This document shows positions 45,224 through 56,331 of a stretch of DNA of 64,000 bases, in pieces. Numbering within the stretch: position 1 is the first letter of the stretch; each line of letters starts with the position of its first letter. The stretch spans positions 1-64,000 of the forward strand of contig JADGJG010000017.1 of assembly GCA_027596195.1 (NCBI GenBank), in the 5' to 3' direction. The translations under genes were made by a program, and so were the position numbers. Under the pieces are notes generated by a model that was not told the origin of the DNA, did not search any database, and was given only the letters and a program-made list of their open reading frames with translations. This stretch comes from Podochytrium sp. JEL0797 (Eukaryota; Chytridiomycota; Chytridiomycetes; Chytridiales; Chytriomycetaceae).

Positions 45224-46411
45224 TCAAATCGAGAAGTCCACATCATCACGGAAAGCAAACGAGCACGTCAGCCCATCATTCTCATGAAAATTCGCGTCGG
45301 TCAGCTCCCTCAAATCCCCAATCTCAACTGGAATCTCTCCCATCAATGCGTTCTTTTTCAACCACAGTGACTCCAACTTCACCAACCTCCCGAATTCGCG
45401 AGGAATGAGACCGGTCAAGGAACAGTTTTCGAGTCCCAAGACCTCCAATTCAGTGAGGTTGCCCAGTTCCACAGGCAATGTACCCCCAAGATTTGGGTTG
45501 TGACCAAGGGTCAGCTCCCTGAGCTTGGTGCACTGTGAGAGTGCAACAGGAATGCCGCCCGTCAGTTGGTTTTCGCAGAGGTGAAGATCATTCAACATCG
45601 CCAATTTGGCGATACTGGCTGGGATAGGACCCTCAATGGAATTGGAGCTCAGACGCAAGCCCGTGAGATTCTCCAGAAGTCCAATTTCAAATGGAATCGT
45701 GCCCGTCAACGCGCAGTACTCGATTGATAAAACTTTAAGCTGCTTGGAATACATGAGTGCGGGAGGAATTGGGCAGTTGAAGGTGCCATTGCCCTGCTCC
45801 CAGAACACGAATTCTAGCTTTCCCCACCATTTACGAATATACTCGGATTGATATGTGGCGGGGCTAGTAAGATAGATGAGATCATCTGGTGTTGGATCCC
45901 AGGAATTAACTTCTGTGGGGTGTGGAAGCGGGACGAAGCGGACCATGTTTTGGAGAGAAAACGACTTTGACGCAATGACGGCTTGGAATGCCCTCGACAG
46001 CCTTCGGAACTTCCATACTTGTCTCGGAGGAACCCAGCTGAAGATTCGTGAGACCGCTTCTCGTGGGAGACTCGTCAGGCGGGTGTAATGCTTCGTGGTT
46101 GGGTTTTGGAGTTGCAGAATTTGAAGAGTCAACTGGCGGTGGTTCTCGAAAATCAGTTGCGATTGTTGGGTCATCTGAGTGTGGACTGAAGACTGCAGGG
46201 AAGCGATACGAGCGGCGGTGCATTCGGTTGAGTCCTGGATGGCTTTCGTTTGGTTCGCAGCCAGGCGGTCCAACTGCTTCTGGAGATCGAGGTTGGTCTT
46301 CGCCTGGGTTTCCGCCATTTGCTGAAGGAGAGCAAAAAGACTCGCCATGGTTGGCTGAGATGCGGACGTGTTGGTCATTGCGAGTTTTCGATGAAAACAA
46401 AACAGATTCAT
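45224..46411 (-). CDS. F-box / leucine-rich repeat protein (intact copy)
   Basis: A single exon of 395 residues from ATG 46411; a second ATG at 46378 (MTNTSASQ) is also possible. Residues about 20-100 form a Gln-rich coiled coil (LFALLQQMAETQAKTNLDL), 110-150 an F-box (LTSLPREAVSRIFSWVPP), and 225-370 hold about six plant-type LRRs (GTIPFEIGLLENLTGL, GPIPASIAKLAMLNDL, GLIPREFGRLVKLESLW). No signal peptide or TM segment, so likely cytoplasmic or nuclear. An SCF adaptor role is inferred. It is the parent of the chimeric gene and of the unit 1 truncation, and resembles the decayed copy at 22525. Confidence 0.8.
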   Translation of the reverse strand: MNLFCFHRKLAMTNTSASQPTMASLFALLQQMAETQAKTNLDLQKQLDRLAANQTKAIQDSTECTAARIASLQSSVHTQMTQQSQLIFENHRQLTLQILQLQNPTTKHYTRLTSLPREAVSRIFSWVPPRQVWKFRRLSRAFQAVIASKSFSLQNMVRFVPLPHPTEVNSWDPTPDDLIYLTSPATYQSEYIRKWWGKLEFVFWEQGNGTFNCPIPPALMYSKQLKVLSIEYCALTGTIPFEIGLLENLTGLRLSSNSIEGPIPASIAKLAMLNDLHLCENQLTGGIPVALSQCTKLRELTLGHNPNLGGTLPVELGNLTELEVLGLENCSLTGLIPREFGRLVKLESLWLKKNALMGEIPVEIGDLRELTDANFHENDGLTCSFAFRDDVDFSI

Positions 46412-46873
46412 TTATGGACTCGCCACCCACTCCCTACCTCAGAGATCGCAAACGAGCGAAGCAATCTATCGTTCCCAGAAAAATGCTCGTCGGACAACAT
46501 ATTCAAACTCAAAACTTGGATTCAAATTCACCAGTCAACCACCTGCCAAACGCATAGAGTGTCCAAGTTCATCCATCTCCCGAATTCGTAAGGAATCGGG
46601 CCCGTGAAAGATCTTCTTGAAAGTTTCAAGAGCGCAAGGAATTTATTACTTATGCACATTCGGGCGGAACCCGGATGTTGAGAGATGGGGGGCCCGTCAA
46701 AGAGTCTCCGTTCTCATCCGTGGTTTTGATAAAGGAGCAGTTCCTTTTTGTTCGCGAGTGATTCAGATTACTTCCGCGGCAAAAGAGGATTAGAAGCATT
46801 ATTGTATATTTTAATTGTGTCGAAAGAGCGTTTTGATATTTTTTTTGTTTTCGCGACATCAAAAAAAAACACG
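46412..46873. other. Intergenic with LRR relic, upstream of RPC4
   Basis: On the minus strand at about 46545-46605 a fragment reads TGPIPYEFGRWMNL, a single orphan LRR of the same family, in no larger frame. The rest shows only AT-rich promoter-like sequence. Confidence 0.5.
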
Positions 46874-46996
46874 ATGCCGCCCCGCCTTGTTTCCCTGCGC
46901 GCCAAACGCGGCACAGCCACCGCCGCCGCGGCCACTTCCGCCACCGGTGGATCGAGCTCAGCCACGCCCGTCACTGACGCCCCCGCGGGCCCAGAG

Positions 46997-47035
<39 letters not shown>

Positions 47036-48065
47036 CCCGCCTTGCCCAAACACAAACCCGCCCCAAAACCGCAGTTCAAACCCAACTCGGCCTCCGTCGC
47101 CAAAGAAAAGACAACAAAGCTCGAAGCCACCGATGACGAACGGCGCCAACGCGAGCCGCGCGAGTCAAGGCCAAAGCGCGAGTTTCTGCCGCGCGCGCGT
47201 GTCGAGGATTCGATGTTGCCGTCGAATTTGGCGGGGAATACGTTGAAGTTGGGGGCGGCGCAGCAGAAGCCGGGGTTTGGGGGTGGAGGGGGGAGTGGGG
47301 GTGGGGGAGGTGGTGGGGGGTCGTATGGGTATGGTGGGGATAGTGAAAAGGATGTCGCGAAAAAGGAGGCCCTCGGGTTTGCGGAAACGGAGGGTGACGG
47401 GTTGGATGAAAAGGATCTCATTATGATGGCGAATTCGTTTGCCGTGGGGGATGAGGATGCCCCAATCAGTTTGGGATGGAGTCGGAGGGTCAGGGATCGC
47501 GAGCATTTCATGGAACACAAGAAGGAGTCTGAGGTGAAGGTGGATGATGCGATGCAGGAGGATGAAGGAGAGAATGAGATGCAGAGTTTCAATGAGTTTG
47601 TTCAGCCAGAGGTGTGTGGTTTTGTTTTTGCATGCTTTGCGATTCCACCACTGACTCCTCGCGTTCTGCAGCAAAAACAACTCTTCTTTTTTCAACTTCC
47701 AAAGAAACTGCCCCACTTTGAAGGTCTCGAAGGATCGCTTCTCGGAACTGGCTCTGCGGACGCGAACGGCGATATTGACATGTCGACGAAATCCGAAGGC
47801 TTGATAGGCAAGATTCTCGTGCATCGGTCTGGGAGAATGAAGCTTGTGCTCGGAAACATTAGCTTGGATGTACGTGTTATCGGAGATCTGTTTTGCTTGA
47901 TTTTCAACTGATTCACGGTTTGCTTAGGTTGACGCGATTCCTTATTCAGATTGCGTTCAACAAGCCATCGCAATTGATGCGAATGCTGGAACATCTTGTA
48001 TTCTCGGAAAAGTATCAAAGCGTTTCATCTGCACGCCCGATATCAACGATCTTCTCGACGCATGA
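46874..48065 (+). CDS. RPC53: RNA polymerase III subunit RPC4 (Rpc53/POLR3D)
   Basis: Three exons, 46874-47611, 47672-47869 and 47928-48065, give 357 residues. The N-terminal half is low complexity with an Ala run, Lys/Pro-rich segments and a Gly run. The conserved C-terminal RPC4 domain shows FFQLPKKLP, IGKILVHRSGRMKLVLGN and, after the last splice, ILGKVSKRFICTPD to DLLDA at the end. Known role: with RPC5/Rpc37 it forms the Pol III subcomplex needed for termination and reinitiation at tRNA and 5S genes. Unspliced, the protein would lose its last block. Confidence 0.88.
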
Positions 48066-48119
48066 AATATCGAAATATATATCATTGTTTATTTGATCGT
48101 TTCTTGAACACAAAGGTGT

Positions 48120-48752
48120 TCACTCTTGCCCCTCCTTCTCCTCCACGGCCCGCTGCCTCGCCAAAATCGAATCCAACTGCCCACTCTCGACCAACTGCTG
48201 CAACCTTTCCATATTAATATTCAACACTTGCTCCCCATCCTCGCCCACATGCATATCCGCGGCACTCAACACATGCATCAAGTCTTCTTCCGAAATCCCC
48301 GCAAACTCCTGTTCCTCCTTCTCTGCGAGCGTTACGTAGTCCTTGTTGTGTTCAGTCCGCAGGAATGCGACGAGGTCAACGTGGCCTTCTTCGTCGGCCG
48401 AGGCGATGGGGATGGTGCCTTCGTGGTTGGGGGTTGTGGCGAGGGTTTTGTCGTGGGTGAGGAGGAGCTGAGCCATTTCAGGGGTTTCTGCGACGTGGAG
48501 GGCTGAGTCGCCGTCCAAATCGGTGGGGAGGGGGGTGTTTGCGGGCAGAAGAGATAAGAGGTACTCCATGAGGGAAAGGTGGTTGTAGGAGGAAGCGGCG
48601 TGGAACACAGTGTATCCCTGTTCGTCTTGATCGAGGAGTGTTGTGCCTGGTTGGGCGAGGAAGTGTTTGACGAGGGGGAGGGATCCGTCGGAGGCGGCGA
48701 TGAAGAGGTTCGAGAGGGCGATTTCGGCGTCGGTGGGTGTGTCGGTGATCAT
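48120..48752 (-). CDS. Ankyrin-repeat protein
   Basis: A single exon of 210 residues from ATG 48752. About three ankyrin repeats (LFIAASDGSLPLVKHFLAQ, GYTVFHAASSYNHLSLMEYLL, GDSALHVAETPEMAQLLL) occupy residues 10-125, followed by an acidic C-terminal helix (MERLQQLVESGQLDSILARQ). Resembles the small ankyrin proteins common in fungi. No catalytic domain; a binding scaffold is likely. The stop lies 54 bp from the convergent RPC4 stop. Confidence 0.85.
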   Translation of the reverse strand: MITDTPTDAEIALSNLFIAASDGSLPLVKHFLAQPGTTLLDQDEQGYTVFHAASSYNHLSLMEYLLSLLPANTPLPTDLDGDSALHVAETPEMAQLLLTHDKTLATTPNHEGTIPIASADEEGHVDLVAFLRTEHNKDYVTLAEKEEQEFAGISEEDLMHVLSAADMHVGEDGEQVLNINMERLQQLVESGQLDSILARQRAVEEKEGQE

Positions 48753-48863
48753 TTTGATTGTGATTCGGTTTCGAAAATGCAAAAAAAAAAAAAAACCGAA
48801 CACGCGATTTTCGGACACGTGTTTTTATTTTTTTGATTTGTATTCATTTAGTGGGGAGGGGGT

Positions 48864-50902
48864 TCAGAAATCATTCTCACTCTGTCCATCCGACTCCTCC
48901 TCCTCACTCTCATCCATCTCGTCTCCCAACCCCGCACCACCACCGCCCTTCACCCCACTTTCGGAATCATCACTCTCGCTCCCACCGTCTTCCCCTTCTC
49001 TACGATCAATCAATTTGTCTTCCGATGATGCCTCCAAGTTGCGCGTTTTCTGCCCGCTTCCAATGAGCCCACCGCCGCCGCCTGAACGGCCTGAGTTGCC
49101 TTCGCCGGGACGTGTTCGCGACTTGAGGTCTTTGCGCGCGGTGGTGGGTTCTTGGTCAGTTTCACCTTCACTCGTTTCGGAGGGGTCGCTGGAGGAGAGG
49201 TGTGCGTCGTCATCGTCGTCGTCCTATACAAATATGGTCAGTATCCCAAGCACCATCCAGGGGGGGGGGGGGGGGGGGGGGGGCCCATAACCGTTAGGTG
49301 GGGCCCCACCACCCCCCCACCCCGGGGCCCCCCCCACCCACCCCGCAACCCAACCCCCAACCCCGTGCCCCCCCCCCGCCCGGGGGGGGGGGGGGGGGGG
49401 CCCCCCACAATTACGTTACTGTCGTCCTCCTCCTCCCCCTCACCACGTTCCCCATCCATCCCATCCGAATCCGAATCCTCAATCCCTTTCCGCCCGCCCG
49501 ACTTCTTGTCGCCTCCGCGTCTCCCTGCCGCGTGGGGGCGGTTCGGTCTCTTTGTGGAGGATCCTCCGGTGACGGAATCGTGGATTTCCTTGTCCCCACG
49601 GAGGAGCTGCATTTCTTCTTCGCGGAGTCGGGTTTGCATTTTTTTGAGGGATTGTTCGGTTTCCTGATTTATTTGTTGGTTGGTTGGGGGGTGGGGTTGG
49701 GGGTGAAGAAGCAAATTCTTTAATGTCGGACTGATTCAAACTGGAATATGGTATACCTCAAACTTGTCCTGTTCGATACGATCGTGCTCGTCGAGTTGTT
49801 GCTCGAGGTACGCGAGGTTTCTGAACTTGTCCATGTATATTTCATACAACTTGACGAGATCGACTTCGATTTTTTCGTATTCGTCCATATAAGCAGGTCT
49901 GGGAATCATTCAAAAGGGGATCAGCGAAAATTCAAATCGACAACTGCTCTTTCCCCCTCTTCAAAATGTTCTTCCTCACCTCACCCCTTGCAAACTCTTC
50001 AACCTCTTCTCGGCCCTCTCCAACTCGACCCTCCTCTTCTCAATCTTGACCCCCAAATTCACCTCATCTGCCTCCAACCCTTCCCCCGCTTCCCGCGTTT
50101 CCCCAATCTGTCGCTTTAACGCTTCCACGGCGCCTGACACGGCATCGTGCATGTGTGCGAGGTCGAAAGGGCGTGCAAGGACGAGGAGGCGGGTTTGGCG
50201 GAGAGTTAGTTCGGTGGAGAGGGAGGTGTGGAGGTGGGCGCCGAGGGATGTGATTTGGGTGGAGAGGGGGTGGATTGATTTGAGGGTGGGGAGGTGCGGG
50301 GTGAGAGAGAGGGGGGGTTGGAGGTTTTGGTCCTGTGGGGAGTTGGAGGGGAGGGGGGATGGGGTTAGAAGATCGCGTTGGATTCTCTTCGCACTCTCAA
50401 AAAACTTACGATATCATCGCGTTGGTGAATTCGACTCGCTTCGTACAACACGGACGCGATTTTGTTGAGTTCCTTGACGGCGTATCCGTCTGCTGTGTAC
50501 AGTTTGCGCGTGTTGAGTCGAATGTTGGCTTTTGAAGCCTTTTTGGGTGCCATGAAAAATCAGGTTTGATTAGATTTCGCCCGCATGAAGATGTGTGGGG
50601 GAAGAGGGGGGGTACCATGAACGTGGCGATCGTTTTGATGAAAATAACGCGATCCTGTTCGGATTCGATATCGTCCATGACGTCAAACGACGGATCATAG
50701 CTTTTGAATTGATATGAGAGAGTGTGAGATACAGTCAAACTCGCGTTTCGTGATAGGGGAAGAGTTACTTTTTGACCAGCCACAACAGAATATCGGCAAC
50801 CGCGTCAAAGTTGCACAATCGGAACGAGTCCATGGAGATCATGCGTGGATACCCGAGGGCACGCATCTTTTCAGTGAAGGAGCGTAATTCGCGGAATGAC
50901 AT
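48864..50902 (-). CDS. IFT38: IFT38 / CLUAP1 (intraflagellar transport IFT-B)
   Basis: A multi-exon gene with about seven introns. Exon 1 reads [20 protein letters not shown], the CLUAP1 N-terminal calponin-like domain, then [20 protein letters not shown] and, after a third splice, [19 protein letters not shown] central coiled coil contains [20 protein letters not shown] and [20 protein letters not shown]. The acidic C-terminus ends SENDF. This is the expected order for IFT38, a peripheral IFT-B subunit needed to build flagella. One intron (about 49230-49420) is dominated by G and C homopolymers. The start ATG is 49 bp from the divergent CEP95-like ATG. Confidence 0.88.
49260..49405. repeat. 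G/C homopolymer-rich intron segment of IFT38
   Basis: G24 at 49260-49283, G19 at 49382-49400, and many C5-C10 runs between them. On the gene strand this is inside an intron, between the DDSN and DDDDD coding segments. Strong G-quadruplex or hairpin potential, or a sequencing/assembly problem. Confidence 0.85.
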
Positions 50903-50951
50903 GCGGTGTGTGTGTGGGGTGTCGGACAATTTCTTCAACAAAAAACACAAA
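50903..50951. promoter_or_regulatory. 49-bp divergent promoter of IFT38 and CEP95-like
   Basis: Only 49 bp separate the two start codons. It is GT-rich on one side and A-rich on the other. No clear RFX X-box (GTNRCC-N-RGYAAC type) was found in it. Confidence 0.5.
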
Positions 50952-53862
50952 ATGGCGCTTGCGACGGCCAACGCCCTCCTCGCCTCGATTGGCGTCAGCG
51001 TGCGCGTGCTTCATCTCCGCGAATGTGTTTCATCGCTGTTTGTGGCGCTGCTTGAGGGGTTGCTCAAGATGCGTCTAGAGAGAGTCAAGAGGTGCCTAGG
51101 ACTCTGCTGCTTCGTTTCCTGACACTCTCTGCTTCTTCTTCCTAGACACGCCGAGTCGCGCAACGACAAGATTGAAAACGTCAAACTCGTCATTGAAGCC
51201 TTGGAGGGACAAGTCCTGAGTTGCGTGTTTGAGTACCAACTCCACATCACACACTGACTCTCCCCGCACAGAACACCGTGTATCCCTCGCCCACATTTCC
51301 CCTTCGCGAATCGTGGATGGAAACGAAGACGATATTTCGAATCTGCTCTTGCTGCTCGGTGATCTCGAGTCGGCCCTGTCCGCGGCTCCATCGACGAAAT
51401 CCACGGCTTCCACTTCCCACGCGAATTCGGAACACAAGAGAACGCGTGCCGAGACTCCCACCTCTCCAAAGGTAAAAGAACCACCACATCGAGAATGTCT
51501 CAATTCCCTCCCTCGTCTGAAACTCGCACTTTTTCAAAACCCAGAAACGAAAACCCGTCGTGGCCTTCTCACCCACCAAATCCACAAGAGAATATTCACT
51601 CCCATCCACCATTTACTCTGGATCTCTCCGCCCCTCCGACTCCCGCTCATCCTCTCCCTTGAGAAAACCGCCGACGGCACTTGTTGCCAGAACCGCGTTC
51701 CAGCAACGCCATCCCGTTGCATCCGGTTCGAAACAGGATCAGAGCGTGCGCGGGAAAGAGAAGTTGAAGGTGGTTGAGGATGTGGAAGAGTATCTCATGT
51801 CGCGGGCGAAACGGGAGATGGATCGAGGGGTGGAGGAAGGTGTGGGGAGGGTGAGGCAACATCGCGGTGGGGATGAGATGGGTTCTGGGGTGTCGGGGAT
51901 TCGGAATCCGGGGCAAAGGAATACGACGACTCGATTCAATCTCAAGGTTTGTGGGTTCCCACAAAACCTTGCTTGATCTCTTGAATGACCCAACCAACGC
52001 AGTCTACGGCAACCACGCCTCACAAACCGCCACACTCTTCGGCCCTCCAAATCCGCGCATCAGATACTCCTCACACGCGGGCTCTGAAACTGCGGCAACA
52101 GCGCCTAATTTCTGCACGCGAGGATGCGCTCGCGCGAACGCATTCAGCAGCTGGATGGGTCAGTCGGTCTCTGGGAGCGACGGAGCGTGCGACTGAGGCG
52201 GTGAGGAGGGAAGTGAGGGACGAGGTGAAGCGGAAGCAGGTGTCAGTTCGGGGTGTGGAAGAAGTTGGGGTGGGAGAGGCGAAGCGGTGGTGGGAGGGAA
52301 CTGGGGTGTTTGGGGTCGGTGGGGTGGATGGAAGTGATGGCGAGGAGGAGCATGAGGAGGGAAGTGTTGACAGGGAAGACGGCGGTTTTGAGAAGGACGA
52401 GCCGTCCCTCATGGAGCAACACCTCGAACTCGACGATGCGTCCTCCATCCTCACGGAATTCTCGATGCCGTCTGGATTTGAAAAGTTTAGGCCGGTGGTG
52501 GGTGGGGAGGTGGACTCGGATTCGGATAGTTTTATTCGTGGATTGAAAGTGTGGCAGCAAGAGTCTCGACGCGGTAGTGACGTGGGGGGTGGTGGTCCGT
52601 CTGGGATTCAGAATCGAGACGAATTGGATTCCTTCCATGAAAACGCAAACGAGTCGTTTCGAAGCGCGGATATCGATCGTGACGAGAATGAAGACGACTT
52701 GCCTTCCGAGATTGAACCCAATTCCGAGAGTTTTGATTTCTCGGACCGCTTGACGGGAAGCTACGAATCTTTCCACCAACGCAACGACAACGAAAACAGT
52801 GAGAACGAGTCTGTCGCGGACCGGCCCATTTCGATCGCCGAGCACAACTTTATCAAATTCGGCGACTTGGTCAAACGCGAACTCGGCATCAAACAGATTC
52901 CGGAGGGCACAAAGTCAAGGACGTGGAATGGACAACTGAGGGACCGAAAACGCGCGTTGGAGGCGCGCATGTATCAGCGGAAACGGAATTTGGTGAGGGA
53001 TCCTTGTTCCTCTTTCTGGAGTTGAGGGCGAGCCCTAATTGATTTTTCGCTTTGTTTTTTTGTAGCACAACGAGATGACCACGTTTAGTGATATGAGACC
53101 CCTCCAAGTTCTCCGCAGAGACGTGGAACGTACCGCCAAAGCGGTAAGTAGTATTTCACTCAGCTTGGAACTGCAGGGTACTGATTCAAAAAAAAACCCC
53201 AAGACCCGCGCGATTCGAGACCGCGACGCCCAACGCAAAGCCAAATCCTCGCTCGTGGAACAAAAGCGACGCGTCATACGCATGGAACAACGCGTTGTTG
53301 AGGCTGAAGAGGAAGTGGAACGGATTTTGACGAAGCGAAAGATGCGGGAGGAGGAGGTAAAACCCGCGCGTGGTTGTGTGTCGGTTCCCAGACTCGAGGA
53401 CTCATGATTTTCTTGATTTAGCTGGCTCGACATTTGTACGACACGTACCTCTCGTCCCAACGCGACTTGATTCGCGAAACGTCGCGGTTTGAAAGGGATA
53501 AGCGGAAGGCGCGAGAGGAAGCCGAACGTATGCACCGCGAGTCGAAGGAATCGTTTGCGCGGGATCAGATTCGGCTGTTGGAGGAAGAGTTGCGGAGGGC
53601 TAAATGGGAGGAGGAGGTGGTTTCGAAAGCGCACGCGGAGGTGAGCGAAATTGTTACCCCGTCCGTCACGACTACTGTGTGCTATGTATTGATGAGACTG
53701 GTGATATAGGAAATGCGCAAACTCGTGCGAGAACAAAAGGTGTTGGCCAAGGAAAGCATTCAGAAAATCAAAAACAAGCTCGTAGTGGATGAGAATGATT
53801 TTGAGTTGCAGCGTGCGGCAGCCACGAATGTCATGCAGAAAATGAAGTTTAAAGTGGTTTGA
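50952..53862 (+). CDS. CEP95: CEP95-like centrosomal/basal-body protein
   Basis: A multi-exon gene (about eight introns). The N-terminus, [20 protein letters not shown] then [16 protein letters not shown] and, after splicing, [20 protein letters not shown] plus [11 protein letters not shown], follows the calponin-like N-terminal domain of CEP95. The middle is Ser/Glu-rich and disordered. The C-terminal 200 residues are long charged coiled coil ([53 protein letters not shown]). CEP95 is a centriole/centrosome protein of unclear role; basal-body placement here is inferred, supported by the shared promoter with IFT38. The match is from memory and rests mainly on the N-terminal block. Confidence 0.65.
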
Positions 53863-54016
53863 AATATAACCTTGGGTGTAAATATAATAACCTATTGAGG
53901 TCGGGGAGGCTGAGGTTATTATTCTAAAAACCACTTATCGCCTCATAAATAAACTGCATGTGCGGACAGAATAAAGGTGGTTTGATTTGTCGCGTTAATT
54001 TGAAATCAAATTACAC

Positions 54017-56305
54017 ATGGGTAGCCAATCGTTGACTCTTACAAATTCGAATTCGCGGCAAAAAATGTCTATCAACTCCCGACGACGACCGTCCGCGGTA
54101 CCCACCTCGCCTCATACCTACGAATCTATACCTATGTCCACTCCACACAAGTTTTCCTTCCCACGGTTCATCGTAGCCAAAGAGAGTGATGAGAAACCAC
54201 CCACCGAAAACGAACCACCGTCCGATATCAGCTTGTCATCCGAAGAACAAGCGGATGAAGACAACAATGGAAGTTATGTACGCATTCCACTTGGCAAAGT
54301 TGAATTCGTGCTCGTGTATATTGGGCTTTTATTAGCGCTGTTTTTGGCGTGAGTCTTATGTTTCGGGACTGCCATTGTTCATTTTGATTGAAATGTAACT
54401 CGTTGCCAGTTCACTAGATGAAACGATTGTATCTACTGCACTGAAATCTATTATCGAAGAGTTTGGGCAGCAAGGACTCGTTTCTTGGATCGGTACGACA
54501 ATTCTCGAAACCTGAACCATCCGAATTCCCGAAACCTAAACCATTCGAATAAAAACTCCAGGCTCAGCATACCTCCTCACTGCCGCACCCATGGGTATCC
54601 TCAGCGGCAAATTCGCCGACATTTTCGGTCGTAAATGGGTGCTTGTCTTTGTGATTCTCGTGTTTGAAATCGGCAGTCTGCTTTGCGCCGTCGCGACTTC
54701 GATGGAGTTTCTGATTGTGGCTCGTTCGATTGCTGGGATTGGTGGCGGAGGGATATTTTCGCTGGTTCAGATTGTGGTGAGTGACGACCCTCACATTCGA
54801 ATCCTGGAATTTGCATGTCGAACCTGATTGAAACCGCAGGTATCCGATATCGTCGCGATCCGCGATCGCGGAAAGTACCAGATCCTTATTGGAGCCGTTT
54901 TTGGGTTGTCGTCAGTTGTGGCACCGCTGTTGGGAGGAATATTTTCGGATCGGTTGACTTGGCGCTGGTGTTTTTGGATTAATTTGCCATTGGGGGCCGT
55001 TACGCTGTTGATTGTCGTCTTTTTTTTGAAGTTTCCTGCTGAGGAGGGGACGCTCAAGGGGAAATTGCATCGGATTGATTACCTTGGATCTTTTTTGATG
55101 TTGGCAGGTGAGAGAGCAGTGAGAGAGTCTCTGCCCTATTCCAATTATGTGTTTTGTCCGAATTGACGCGTTTTTTCCCGTTCGCAATCAGCCCTCGTAT
55201 GTCTCATTACCCCGCTGCAACTCGGAGGTATTCTGTGGGCCTGGGACTCTCCCTCCACCATCTCCATGTTTGTCCTCTGTCCAATCCTCTTTGCCTTATT
55301 CGCCTACGTCGAATGCCGAGTCGCAGAGGAACCCATCGTGCCCCCAGCACTATTTGTGAACAAGTCGGTCCCCGCGATTCTCGCCATCATGATTGCGCTC
55401 GGAGCCGTATTCTTTTGCGGTATTTATTTCTTGTCCACGTTCTTTCAAGTCGAGTACAACGCGTCGGGGATGAATGCTGGAATGAAGATTTTGCCCGCGT
55501 TTATCGGGTTGGGAATTTCGTCCGTGTTGAGTGGGTTTTGGGTAACCAGGATGGGTAAGTGGACGTGTTTATAAGGCCCGCATTCAACGCTAACTGATCC
55601 AAATTCAAGGCACGTACAAGTTCTTTTTCGCGCTTGGATCCGGCATCACTTTTGTGGGAATCATTCTCGTTTCTCAACTCACGGCGCACTCGAGTCTTGC
55701 CGAACAAATCATTTTCTTGGCCATCTTTGGTTTGGGAATCGGGTGTACCATCAATACTCGCATGATTGCGTTGCAGGCTTCAGTGCCGCGAGATTTGATT
55801 GCGATTGCGACTGCTGTGGGTCAAACTTGCAAGACTGTGGGGAGGTATAACACGTGTGCCTTTTGTTTGCTTCACTCTTTAACCTCCTCTTTGTTTTTCT
55901 ATCAGTGCTATCGGTATCGCGATTACGGGAACGATTTTCAACAACAGAATTGCCAAAAACATGAAAAGCTCGGAACACCTGCAATACTTTATCATCCTCT
56001 TCAACGATCAAGGCGCCGAACTCACCAGCACCGATGCCCTCCCGATTCTCGACATGCTATACGACGCGCAGGCCGATTATCCGAAAAACAACGCGTCGCT
56101 AGCAGCCGTATACAACGAAACGCTTGCGTTGGCCACGGATGAATTGACGACTGGGTTCTCGAGCGCGTTCAGTGTTGCGTATTTGTGTTTGTTGACGTAT
56201 CCGATTGTGATTTTTGGGTTGTCGTTTCTGATAGAGCAGTTTTCATTGGGACCCAAAAAACCGCGGAGGAAGAGGCATGCGGATGAGAGGGTGGAGGGTG
56301 TGTAG
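54017..56305 (+). CDS. DHA2-family MFS transporter, copy 1
   Basis: Seven exons (about six introns; first exon ends near 54348). A 95-residue hydrophilic N-terminus is followed by a 14-TM-type MFS fold: SLDETIVSTALKSI (TM1 motif), GSAYLLTAAPMGILSGKFAD with IFGRK (motif A), WRWCFWINLPLGAVTLL (DHA2 signature), PLQLGGILWAWDSP, IGCTINTRMIALQASVPR. Predicted proton-coupled export of drugs, amino acids or siderophores at the plasma or vacuolar membrane; the substrate is unknown. Paired in tandem with the gene at 56819. Confidence 0.88.
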
Positions 56306-56331
56306 AATTACTCAAGTAAAACCAATTCATT

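Larger units (their letters stand above)
40041..46291. repeat. Direct tandem duplication, unit 2 (6,251 bp)
   Basis: The second copy of 33791-40040, offset 6,250 bp before and 6,251 bp after a 1-nt change in a T-run near 34494/40745. Its outer end (46291) lies inside the intact F-box/LRR gene. No transposon ends, long terminal repeats or inverted repeats were seen at either boundary. Confidence 0.95.

Noticed and set aside
33780..46300. Transposon-mediated duplication
   Set aside because: No terminal repeats, target-site duplications, transposase or reverse-transcriptase motifs at the unit boundaries.
46768..47592. 274-codon minus-strand ORF
   Set aside because: It is antisense to RPC4 exon 1; it stays open because of the GC-rich Ala/Gly repeats and has no protein-family features.
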